A stretch of DNA of 64,000 nt, from NCBI GenBank assembly GCA_003864495.1, contig ML133386.1:1976943-2040942 (forward strand), read 5' to 3'. This stretch comes from Nemopilema nomurai. Its lineage: Eukaryota; Cnidaria; Scyphozoa; Rhizostomeae; Rhizostomatidae. Under the pieces are notes generated by a model. The model ran no database searches and was not told the origin of the DNA. It saw only the letters and a program-made list of their open reading frames with translations. Positions 32,435-43,760 of this stretch are shown here, in pieces. The translations under genes and the position numbers were made by a program. Within the stretch, counting starts at the first letter, position 1, and each line of letters starts with the position of its first letter.

Positions 32435-32463
32435 ATTGAAATTGTTGTTGCTTGCAAAGAGAA
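32435..32463. promoter_or_regulatory. Core of a possible bidirectional promoter
   Basis: Only 29 bases separate the METTL14 ATG (+, 32464) from the ATG of the small minus-strand gene (32434). Both 5' untranslated regions must overlap each other or the opposing coding exon, unless upstream non-coding exons exist. No TATA box is visible. Confidence 0.4.
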
Positions 32464-35400
32464 ATGTCTGCGGATAGACTGAAGTTGATCAAAGAACGAT
32501 CAAAACTCAGAAGGCAGCTTCTAGCACAACAGGTACGTTGTCTTAAAGAGTGCAGATCTGTGTGGCAATGTGCAAAAATCGTATTGGCCCTGCAGTTTTC
32601 ATATACTTTGTTGTTAACTATATTTTTGCAGGTGCAAGTTTAACCTTGTCGAGGGAGCTTTATTGGTGTGATTCCATCAAATTAAGTTGCAACTCTACTC
32701 AATCGATTCAGCTTCGGGTTTTAGAATTTAAAGCCTTGACATGGCTGTCAACCCCATAGTGATTTCAAACACTGAGTATTCATATCCTAACTGATAAATG
32801 GAAAGAATTTTCTCATAAAGATTACCAATTTTATAAAATAAATTGTTGACTTCAATGCGTATTTGTAGCCATATTCTCTAAGCCCGTTTTCTTGGTTAGG
32901 AAGTAATGGGCGTAAATAAATTATACTTCATACACTCCGTTAAAAACAATTTAACTGCCTTCTGTTGTAAAAAGATTTGCATCATCTTCCAATCTGTTCA
33001 CTAAACAGCTTGGAGCCAAGGACTCAAAGGATATTGGTATTCTTCTTGGTGGCCAGGAGGACTTGAAAAAAGGTGAAGGCTCTAATGGCGATGAAGAGCA
33101 ACTTAAGTCACCTCCCGCTAAAAAGATAAATCCACCAAAATTCAGATTACCTGGCGTTCATAGTAAGGCTCCAAAGGTAATCTAATTACTTATTATCTTT
33201 AGAATTTGGGAGGAGATGTATACTCTTTTGAGCAAGTTATGCCACTAATAATGCCTTTTTTACCTCAAATTTTATTTATTTCTTGATCAAATAAGAGCAA
33301 AACTACAAATTATGTGTTTTATGAGTATTCTAGTTTAGGCACCGTCTTTAGAAAATATCCTGAAAGGGTCCTGACAGGAATTGAAAGAGAGTACTGATAT
33401 TAAATAGTTGTTTGAAATACGCTTATTGTCTCGGAATGTTCTTGTATTGCTGCTTAAAAATCACAATAATCTGTACAAAATTGAAGTCTTAAGTTCTAGA
33501 GTAGTTGAAGTGGTTCTCTTGAGTCTAGTCACACGATGTCCAACTTGGTTACAAAATGACCAACGTTCACAGCAATCATATCAAATATCTTAAATAGGAA
33601 GCAAAGAACTTTTTAATTGCTTCTTTACATCATTTGACTTCTTCAAAATTGACTTTTAGTTCTTTTTATTTCTTTCTTTTAGATTTTGGTAAAAAATGAT
33701 AGAGACACCCAACAGAAAGGAGATGTAATTATATTTTTTATTAAAACCATCTTATCTTAGGAAAGATATTCAGATGGTTGTTCATGAAACTGCCGGATTA
33801 ATTCTTTGAATAATTAGAGTGTTTTTAGCTCAATGTGGTCTCAAAATTAATGCTTGACATTCTCTGTTCTTGTGAAGGGAAGTGATGAAGAATCATTTGA
33901 AGAACTTTACACAGACTCAAGTACTTTTTTAAAGGTATTTTTTTCATTTTGATGTATATATTTTTACCAACAATAAGATAGCCTACTTTGACAATTAAAT
34001 TGCATTGTCTTCTATGATATCTCCATGTAGTTGAAATGTGGAAGCATGAATTTTCCCATAATGCTATAATAAACCAGCCTCTTTGTTTTTGAGAAAAATG
34101 TCTCTTCCCAGCTGCATCCATAAAGCCAGACTTTTAGACATAGAAGATACTGTCTATTGAGTTTTTTCACCTTTCAGACATTGTTTACCTGTTGTTAAAT
34201 GTTTATTGTCGCCATTTCCTAATAGTCACCTGATATTAGACATATCCAATGTTAAATTTTATGGAGCTGATTAAAGTAGGAAAGCTGAAACATAACCAAA
34301 AGTGGCTTACTATTCATGGCAGTACCCTGCAAAAATTTCTCTGTCTCAACTATTCATCTCAGTCATTCATCTTTTACAAATGATATTTGATGCTTATGTC
34401 AGATGAGTGAACTAAACATGTGTGTTCCTCCCTTTTTATTGCTACTTTCAACAATCCTTTATTTTCAGTTGACAAATCTGTTTGAACTTGACACACTGTT
34501 AGCAAATCTCTTTGCATTCTTTTTTGTTTTTCTCTAAGGGTACACAAAGTCTCAATCCTCACAATGACTATTCACAACATTTTGTGGATACATTACAAAG
34601 GCCACAAAATTTCATCAGAGATACAGGTAAAGAAAACACCTTCCTGGCAGCATAGTTTGTTTTATTTATTTATCCTTACTATCAGGATTACCCACTTTAA
34701 GATGCATTAAAGTAAAACACACTTTACCTACTGCAAGAAATTTGTAGGTTTTTAACATTTCATTTCCTAAAGCCTTTTCATAAAAATTTTTGTATAAAAA
34801 GTCATAATGGATGTTCACTATCTCTAGCTCCCTAATGTGGTATTTTCTTAATTGTTGTTGGAATCATTTCATATAATGTGAAAACGACATATTAACCACC
34901 TTTTTCTTCTTTTGAAACACAACAGTGCACCTTGGACAATTCTAGTATCATTGTGTCTTAAATTGATTTTGGAACCAGATTTTGATACAGTTTTGAGTTG
35001 TTGATTAGGTTAATTGGCTGATTGCCTAAGTCGTAGATTGATTGACCAAGTGATTGTTTCATTTAATGAAAAATTAGCTGATTGTCTAACCGATTGAATG
35101 CTGATTAATTGACATAAGAATGCCTGACTTTATTCTATGAGATTGGCATAAACACGCAAGATTTGTTTTTGAAGGTCTCGCTGATCGGTTTGAGGAATAC
35201 CCAAAACTAAAGGAGCTCATCAGGCTCAAGGTAAGATAAATTCGCGACAGTAGGAAAGATGCCTTCTCAATGAAGGCCTTTTATATTTGACACGATTAGG
35301 GCTTCAACTTCTTTCGCTGGTCACGTTTCAGGTAAGATGACACGAATGCAAAGAAAAAACGCGAAGTCTGAAAGGGGGAGGGAGCACTTTGCGCAGTGAT

Positions 35401-37696
35401 AGTGCATGTTTTTCTTGTTTACTAATTTATACAACACAATGTCTAAAGGATCTTGGTTAACCTGATGCTGGTTGATTTCTTATTATGTCAAAAAAGACAC
35501 CCGATTAGTTGACATTTTTCTTCGTCGAAGAATTGTAGCAAAAAGAAATGTGAGTTACTGTTGTTTTTAGTCATCATACTTGGAATTTTGCATTGAAAGA
35601 AGAAAAAGGTTTTTCCTAGCTCTCCAAAAATAGTGTGTGCAAGAGTTCGTTTTGTCTTTTAGGACGAAATAATTGCAAAACGAGCCACCCCACCAATGTA
35701 AGTATTGAAACATACTTTTGAGATGTGATAGGTTTTTTGCCGACCAAAGCGGACTAATTAACTTCAAGTATCCTGTAATTGCTAATATCAAGGCTACATC
35801 CCTTGACAACTATGTAAACCAGTAAATGTTTGTATGTTCTTTTCGAGGTATCTTCGAGCAGACCTGGAAACGTACGACCTCAGGGACTTGAAAAGCGTCT
35901 ATGACGTCATCCTCATTGATCCGCCTCTTGAGGAGTACCAAAGGCGATGTCCTGGCAGGACGTTCAGCTGGAGGCCATGGGAATGGGAGGAGGTGTGCCC
36001 CTTTTATTCAGAGTCATTCCTTTTTGGAGGATCTTCAACCCTTTTCTCTGTTCAGCTCTTATCTAAATTTTCTTTCAAACAGCACATCTATTGTGTCTTA
36101 TCACAACCGCTGTCGTCTGAATGTCATCTGTTGTTCAATCTTTTAGCTTGGCATGCGATTGTTTCGAGTTGGAAAAGATGTAATAGGCTTCGTTTCTTGG
36201 CCTGTCTTGTTTTCTAAATCTTGTTTTCTTGTTTCCTATTTACTTCGATAATTGAACACCAATTATTCCAATGTTTTCAAAATTCCAGATAATGAAGTTG
36301 GAGGTGGGAGAAATTGCTGCGCAGCGGTCGTTTTGCTTTCTTTGGTGTGGTTCTGCGGAGGGACTTGACGAAGGGAGGAAATGCCTGAGAGCTTGGGGAT
36401 TCCGTAGGTGCGAGGACATATGCTGGATAAAGACAAACAAAAAAGAGCCCGGGAATGTCAAGTACATGGAGCCAAAGTCTGTGCTACAACACACGAAGGA
36501 GCACTGTTTGATGGGATAAAAGGGACCGTGCGAAGGAGCACTGACTTCGACTTCATCCATGCCAATGTTGATTTGGACATTATAATTACCGAGGAGGTAT
36601 GCATTCTACTGCTTTTCTTTCATCTTTCTTTTGTATTTCAATTTGTTCTTTTTTCTATTTACGTCGTTGTTTTTCTACTCTTTTTCCTTAATGACCCCAA
36701 CACCGTATTTAGTACTGCATTACTGGGACTAGGCCGTAAATTTTCACTGATACACGCTGATGCTACCAACAAATGACGAAATCGTTTATCGCTGTCTTAC
36801 TGCCCAACGAATCAGGCAACTGCAGCTACAATAACAGCATCAACACAAAAACAACAACAACAACAACAGCAAAAGGAACGGTGAAATGATAGCGCATTGT
36901 TTGATCTTTTTAGCCAGAGTTTGGTAGTCAAGAAAAGCCGGAAGAAATATTTCACATAATCGAACATTTCTGCTTGGGGCGCAGAAGGCTTCATGTGTTT
37001 GGAAACGATAGCACTTTGCGGCCCGGTATGTATCGCCCTTCCTTTGAATGCAATCAATTCACAGGTTATGTCTCCTTATTCTGTGTTGTTTCCGACTTTC
37101 GTAAATATGAACCCCCCGACTGAACCTTGCACAAGTATGTTAGACGGGGCTCAACTCAATCATACCCGTAAGACCAACTGGGACAGGTCTTGTCGTGTCG
37201 ATGAACCATGTGTCATCATTCTTGCAGGCTGGTTCACTGTTGGCCCAGATTTGTCCAGCTCCAATTTCTCCACGGAATCATACTTGAACTACTTTAACAA
37301 CGGCCCTGAGGATTACTTGGTGGGCAGCTCCAACGAGATTGAACTCTTCGCCCCAAATCTCCCCCCAACAAAGGCAAGGGCCAGGCCTTTGCTCGCGGCC
37401 GCGGGGGCTCAGGACGCGGGGGCTCAGGACGAGGCGGCATGCCTGGCCGCGGTGGCGCCGCACAGGGGCGTGGCGCCGCACAGGGGCGTGGTGCTGCCCA
37501 GGGGCGTGGTGCTGCGCAGGGGCGTGGTGCTGGACGTGGACTGGACATGGATATGGGTTTGGCCCCCGCTCACAGTGCCAACATAACAGTAGTTGGAGAT
37601 GGGAGGGCCGTTCGAGGCGGGATGTTGAACCCGGCTTTCCCCCACTCCATGATGGGCGGCACCTTCATTCCTCGAGGTGGCTATCACCCGAGGTAG
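32464..37696 (+). CDS. METTL14: METTL14, subunit of the nuclear m6A RNA methyltransferase, with two apparent frameshifts
   Basis: RNA-binding, catalytically inactive partner of METTL3 in the complex that writes N6-methyladenosine on mRNA (family knowledge). Exons: 32464-32532, 33009-33176, 33683-33724, 33878-33934, 34539-34626, 35175-35230, 35663-35697, 35848-35992, 36289-36596, 36914-37025 and 37228-37696. Landmarks: [13 protein letters not shown] at the start, [30 protein letters not shown], the degenerate catalytic motif DPPLEEY at about residue 196 (human EPPL), [24 protein letters not shown] and [18 protein letters not shown], then an RGG-rich tail. As given, the frame breaks twice. At 36513-36515 a G run is one base short, giving a stop at 36517. 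At 37361-37366 a C run is one base short, losing the RGG tail. With both allowed for, the protein would be about 516 residues. Sequence error is the likeliest cause; a real lesion or polymorphism is possible. Confidence 0.92.
36851..36868. repeat. (CAA)n microsatellite in a METTL14 intron
   Basis: Six or so ACA/CAA triplets in an otherwise CAA-rich stretch of the intron between exons 9 and 10. Confidence 0.8.
37450..37540 (+). repeat. 18-bp coding minisatellite in the METTL14 RGG tail
   Basis: About five imperfect copies of GCCGCACAGGGGCGTGGC. In the RGG frame each encodes AAQGRG. RGG tails bind RNA in this family. Because the unit is a multiple of three, long open frames appear on both strands here. 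Confidence 0.85.
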
Positions 37697-38783
37697 CTTT
37701 GTCACTTATCAATTCATTCTTGCATTGAGACTTCAATCTTATTGAGTTTTCGCAATATTGGTTTGTCTTTGAGCGCTTTCCTGTCGTACAGATACATGCG
37801 CAGAAAGAGGTCTCATTGTCGGACTCAACGAATGCAGAACAAAGCACCTCGCGCACCCATTAGTTCACTTTGTAGACACGTGGTTTCCAGTGCACCAAAT
37901 GCAAAATTACCTGTTTCAGCTGTGCACAAAATTGCGCATGCTCACGCACAATGCCAGTTACTGAACAATAAAGAATACAACAAAACAGATATAAAAAGAC
38001 ATTGTCCAGCAGAACTGTTTATCTGCAAGCCAATTAAACAAATAAATTTACCCACAAATAAAATGCATTACTCACGAGTAATCAGCTTGAAGGATTCTAG
38101 TTACAAGTTAATATGGACTCTTTTTATAATAAAATGTTTCTTGAGAACTAAATTGAATAGTTTTGCATTTGTTGGTCTGAATTTAATGTGACAATAAATA
38201 GGAGTGTACTTTTAAGCCGAGTGACTATATGTGGAGTCAATTGGACCAAAATTAGACAAACCAATAAAAAGGTTAAAAATAACGACAGTTAGTAAACTAA
38301 AGTTGTGTGAGAAAAGGATAGCGACCCTTCTCATCATTTTGAAAACGCTACTTGCTAAGTTGTAGTTGCCTTTTTTTTGAAATTTCCCACTCTGTGTTTG
38401 CGCAGATTGTAATCTTCCTTCCCATCTACATAAACCTTTTCTGCCTCGGAGATTACATCATCTAGTCTCAAAACGTTTGATGTTGCTCAGTCAAGAATAC
38501 TCCTGTTTTCCAAGGTGTAATGGCTCTGACAGACTTAAAGATGAGTATCCCCCACACTTAAGAAATAAATAATAATGATTTTGGTTGCATTGCTATTATC
38601 AACATCGGTTTATTCATCATCAATATCCAGAGTATATAGAAGATCTCATCAATAGCCTTAGACCCACCCATTGCAAATGCAACCTCATAAACAGTCATCG
38701 CAACGTCATAAACTTCCCTGCTTTTTGCCATACTACCTCATCCTTATACAATAGCGAAGCTACAGATTCCTCAAGTATTGAAG
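37697..38783. other. Region between METTL14 and the satellite array
   Basis: Presumed METTL14 3' untranslated sequence, then AT-rich intergenic DNA. A 149-codon open frame (37742-38191) lacks an ATG start and any recognisable feature. No repeat was seen before the first degenerate satellite copy. Confidence 0.5.
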
Positions 38784-38879
38784 CGTTTATGCAAGTTAAA
38801 GATGGAATCTCGATGCAAAAGTTGCCATCAAAAATGACCACTTTTGCAACGCTATAACCTTGGTTTTAGGCCCAGAAAT

Positions 38880-41330
38880 TATCAGTCACTGGCATCCAAA
38901 TTCGAAATTTGAATTCCACTTGGAATGGCTTAGAGCATGTCTACTAGTCCTAATTAGAACGTTTATGCAAAATAAAGCTGGAATTTCGATTCAACATTTT
39001 CCACCAAAAATGACCACTTTTGCAAGCCTATAACCTTGCTTTTAGACCCAGAAAACATTAGTCACTGGCATCCAAATTCAAGCTTTGAATTCCACTTGGA
39101 ATGGCTTAGGGCATGTCTTCTAGTCCTAATTAGAACGTTAATGCAAAATAAAGCTGGAATTTCGATTCAACATTTTCCACCAAAAATGACCACTTTTGCA
39201 AGCCTATAACCTTGCTTTTAGACCCAGAAATCATTAGTCACTGGCATCCAAATTCAAGCTTTGAATTCCACTTGGAATGGCTTAGGGCATGTCTTCTAGT
39301 CCTAATTAGAACGTTTATGCAAAAGAAAGCTGGAATTTCGATTCAAATTTTCCACCAAAAATGACCACTTTTGCAAGCTATAACCTTGCTTTTAGACCCA
39401 GAAAACATTAGTCACTGGCATCCAAATTCAAGCTTTGAATTCCACTTGGAATGGCTTAGGGCATGTCTTCTAGTCCTAATTAGAACGTTAATGCAAAATA
39501 AAGCTGGAATTTCGATTCAACATTTTCCACCAAAAATGACCACTTTTGCAAGCCTATAACCTTGCTTTTAGACCCAGAAAACATTAGTCACTGGCATCCA
39601 AATTCAAGCTTTGAATTCCACTTGGAATGGCTTAGGGCATGTCTTCTAGTCCTAATTAGAACGTTTATGCAAAATAAAGCTGGAATTTCGATTCAACATT
39701 TTCCACCAAAAATGACCACTTTTGCAAGCCTATAACCTTGCTTTTAGACCCAGAAACATTAGTCACTGGCATCCAAATTCAAGCTTTGAATTCCACTTGG
39801 AATGGCTTAGGGCATGTCCTAGTCCTAATTAGAACGTTAATGCAAAATAAAGCTGGAATTTCGATTCAACATTTTCCACCAAAAATGACCACTTTTGCAA
39901 GCCTATAACCTTGCTTTTAGACCCAGAAAACATTAGTCACTGGCATCCAAATTCAAGCTTTGAATTCCACTTGGAATGGCTTAGGGCATGTCCTAGTCCT
40001 AATTAGAACGTTATGCAAAATAAAGCTGGAATTTCGATTCAACATTTTCCACCAAAAATGACCACTTTTGCAAGCCTATAACCTTGCTTTTAGACCAGAA
40101 AACATTAGTCACTGGCATCCAAATTCAAGCTTTGAATTCCACTTGGAATGGCTTAGGGCATGTCTTCTAGTCCTAATTAGAACGTTTATGCAAAATAAAG
40201 CTGGAATTTCGATTCAACATTTTCCACCAAAAATGACCACTTTTGCAAGCTATAACCTTGTTTTAGACCCAGAAAACATTAGTCACTGGCATCCAAATTC
40301 AAGCTTTGAATTCCACTTGGAATGGCTTAGGGCATGTCTTCTAGTCCTAATTAGAACGTTTATGCAAAATAAAGCTGGAATTTCGATTCAACATTTTCCA
40401 CCAAAAATGACCACTTTTGCAAGCCTATAACCTTGCTTTTAGACCCAGAAAACATTAGTCACTGGCATCCAAATTCAAGCTTTGAATTCCACTTGGAATG
40501 GCTTAGGGCATGTCTTCTAGTCCTAATTAGAACGTTTATGCAAAAGAAAGCTGGAATTTCGATTCAACATTTTCCACCAAAAATGACCACTTTTGCAAGC
40601 CTATAACCTTGCTTTTAGACCCAGAAAACATTAGTCACTGGCATCCAAATTCAAGCTTTGAATTCCACTTGGAATGGCTTAGGGCATGCCTTCTAGTCCT
40701 AATTAGAACGTTAATGCAAAATAAAGCTGGAATTTCGATTCAACATTTTCCACCAAAAATGACCACTTTTGCAAGCCTATAACCTTGCTTTTAGACCCAG
40801 AAATCATAGTCACTGGCATCCAAATTCAAGCTTTGAATTCCACTTGGAATGGCTTAGGGCATGTCTTCTAGTCCTAATTAGAACGTTATGCAAAATAAAG
40901 CTGGAATTTCGATTCAACATTTTCCACCAAAAATGACCACTTTTGCAAGCCTATAACCTTGCTTTTAGACCCAGAAAACATTAGTCACTGGCATCCAAAT
41001 TCAAGCTTTGAATTCCACTTGGAATGGCTTAGGGCATGTCTTCTAGTCCTAATTAGAACGTTAATGCAAAATAAAGCTGGAATTTCGATTCAACATTTTC
41101 CACCAAAAATGACCACTTTTGCAAGCCTATAACCTTGCTTTTAGACCCAGAAAACATTAGTCACTGGCATCCAAATTCAAGCTTTGAATTCCACTTGGAA
41201 TGGCTTAGGGCATGTCTTCTAGTCCTAATTAGAACGTTAATGCAAAAAAAGCTGGAATTTCGATTCAACATTTTCCACCAAAAATGACCACTTTTGCAAG
41301 CCTATAACCTTGCTTTTAGACCCAGAAATC
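38880..41330 (+). repeat. Satellite subfamily A block (177-bp monomers)
   Basis: About 14 very uniform monomers marked by CTTGCTTTTAGACCC, GTCTTCTAGTCC and GATTCAACATTTTCC. Occasional one-base losses occur. Uniformity suggests a recent local amplification, separate from the block to its right. Confidence 0.85.
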
Positions 41331-42007
41331 ATTAGTCACTGGCATCCAATTTCGAGCTTTGAATTTCACTTGGAATGGCTTAGGGCATGTCTTCTAGTCC
41401 TAATTAGTACGTTTATGCAAAAGAAAGCTGGAATTTCGATGCAAAATTTTCCACCAAAAAATAACCACTTTTGCAAGGCTATAACCTAGGTTTTAGGCCC
41501 AGAAAACATTAGTCACTCGCATCCAATTCAAGCTTTGAATTCCACTTGGAATGGCTTAGGGCATGTCTACTAGTCCTAATTAGAACGTTTATGATAGTTA
41601 AAGCTGAAATTTCGATGCAAAACTTTCCACCAAAAATTACCACTTTTGCAAGGCTATAACCTTGGTTGTAGGCCCAGAAAACATTAGTCTCTCGCATCCA
41701 ATTCAAGCTTTCAATTCCACTTGGAATGGCCTAGGGCATGTCTACTAGTCCTAATTAGAACGTTTATGATAGTTAAAGTTGAAATCTCGATGCAAACTTT
41801 TCCACCAAAAAATAACAACTTTTGCAAGGCTATAACCTTGGTTTTAGGCCCAGAAAACATTAGTCACTCGCATCCAATTCAAGCTTTGAATTCCACTTGG
41901 AATGGCTTAGGGCATGTTTACTAGTCCTAATTAGAACGTTTATGATAGTTAAAACTGAAATCTCGATACAAAAATTTCCATCAAAAATTACCACTTTTGC
42001 AAGGCTT

Positions 42008-43760
42008 TAACCTTGGTTTTAGGCCCAGAAAACATTAGTCACTGGCATCCAAATTCAAGCTTTCAATTCCACTTGGAATGGCTTCGAGCATGTCTACTAG
42101 TCCTATTTAGAACGTTTATGCAAAATAAAGCTGGAATTTCGATACAAAAATTTCCATCAAATATGACCACTTTTGCAAGGCTTTAACCTTGGTTTTAGGC
42201 CAAGAAAACATTAGTCACTGGCATCCAATGTCAAGCTTTGAATTCCACTTGGAATGGCTTAGGGCATGTCTACTAGTCCTTATAAGAACGTTTATGCAAA
42301 ATAAAGCTGAAATCTTGATGCAAAATTTTCCACCAAAAATTACCACTTTTGCAAGGCTATAACCTTGGTTTTAGGCCCAGAAATCATTAGTCACTGGCAT
42401 CCAATTAAAGCTTTGAATTCCACTTGGAATGGCTGAGAGCATGTCTACAAGTCCTAATTAGAACGTTTATGCAAAATAAAGCTGAAATCTTGATGCAAAA
42501 TTTTCCACCAAAAATTACCACTTTTGCAAGGCTATAACCTTGGTTTTAGGCCCAGAAAACATTAGTCACTGGCATCCATATTCGAGCTTTGAATTCCACT
42601 TGGAATGGCTTAGGGCATGTCTACTAGTCCTATTTAGAACGTTTATGCAAAATAAAGCTGAAATCTCGATACAAAATTTCCACCAAAAATTACCACTTTT
42701 GCAAGGCTATAACCTTGGTTTTAGGCCCAGAAAACATTAGTCACTGGCATCCAAATTCAAGCTTTCAATTCCACTTGGAATGGCTTAGGGCATGTCTACT
42801 AGTCCTAATTAGAACGTTTATGCAAAATAAAGCTGGAATTTCGATACAAAAATTTCCAAAAATGACCACTTTTGCAAGGCTTAACCTTGGTTTTAGGCCA
42901 AGAAAACATTAGTCACTGGCATCCAATGTCAAGCTTTGAATTCCACTTGGAATGGCTTAGGGCATGTCTACTAGTCCTTATAAGAACGTTTATGCAAAAT
43001 AAAGCTGAAATCTTGATGCAAAATTTTCCACCAAAAATTACCACTTTTGCAAGGCTATAACCTTGGTTTTAGGCCCAGAAATCATTAGTCACTGGCATCC
43101 AATTCAAGCTTTGAATTCCACTTGGAATGGCTGAGAGCATGTCTACAAGTCCTAATTAGAACGTTTATGCAAAATAAAGCTGAAATCTTGATGCAAAATT
43201 TTCCACCAAAAATTACCACTTTTGCAAGGCTATAACCTTGGTTTTAGGCCCAGAAAACATTAGTCACTGGCATCCATATTCGAGCTTTGAATTCCACTTG
43301 GAATGGCTTAGGGCATGTCTACTAGTCCTATTTAGAACGTTTATGCAAAATAAAGCTGAAATCTCGATACAAAAATTTCCATCAAAAATTACCACTTTTG
43401 CAAGGCTTTAACCTTGGTTTTAGGCCCAGAAAACATTAGTCACTGGCATCCAAATTCAAGCTTTCAATTCCACTTGGAATGGCTTAGAGCATGTCTACTA
43501 GTCCTATTTAGAACGTTTATGCAAAATAAAGCTGGAATTTCGATACAAAAATTTCCATCAAATGACCACTTTTGCAAGGCTTTAACCTTGGTTTTAGGCC
43601 AAGAAAACATTAGTCACTGGCATCCAATGTCAAGCTTTGAATTCCACTTGGAATGGCTTAGGGCATGTCTACTAGTCCTAATTAGAACGTTTATGATAGT
43701 TAAAGCTGAAATCTCGATGCAAAATTTTCCACCAAAAAATAACCACTTTTGCAAGGCTAT
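42008..43760 (+). repeat. Four-monomer higher-order repeat, about 701 bp, 2.5 copies
   Basis: Variant markers recur together at about 701-bp spacing: GCTTTCAATTCC (42060, 42762, 43463), GGCCAAGAAAAC with CCAATGTCAAGC (about 42197, 42894, 43597), CCTTATAAGAACG (about 42280, 42976) and CCATATTCGAGC (about 42575, 43273). Two blocks further right (45921-46124 and 46619-46822) are near-identical at 698 bp, again four monomers. Confidence 0.8.

Noticed and set aside
32464..37696. METTL14 as a pseudogene
   Set aside because: Splice sites and all conserved blocks are intact and the only lesions are one-base losses in homopolymers, so error is more likely than decay.
37278..37705. Long antisense and alternative frames over the METTL14 tail
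   Set aside because: They come from the GC-rich 18-bp repeat. Only the RGG frame matches the family.
37742..38191. 149-codon open frame after METTL14
   Set aside because: No ATG at the start, no splice context and biased composition. It fits 3' untranslated sequence.
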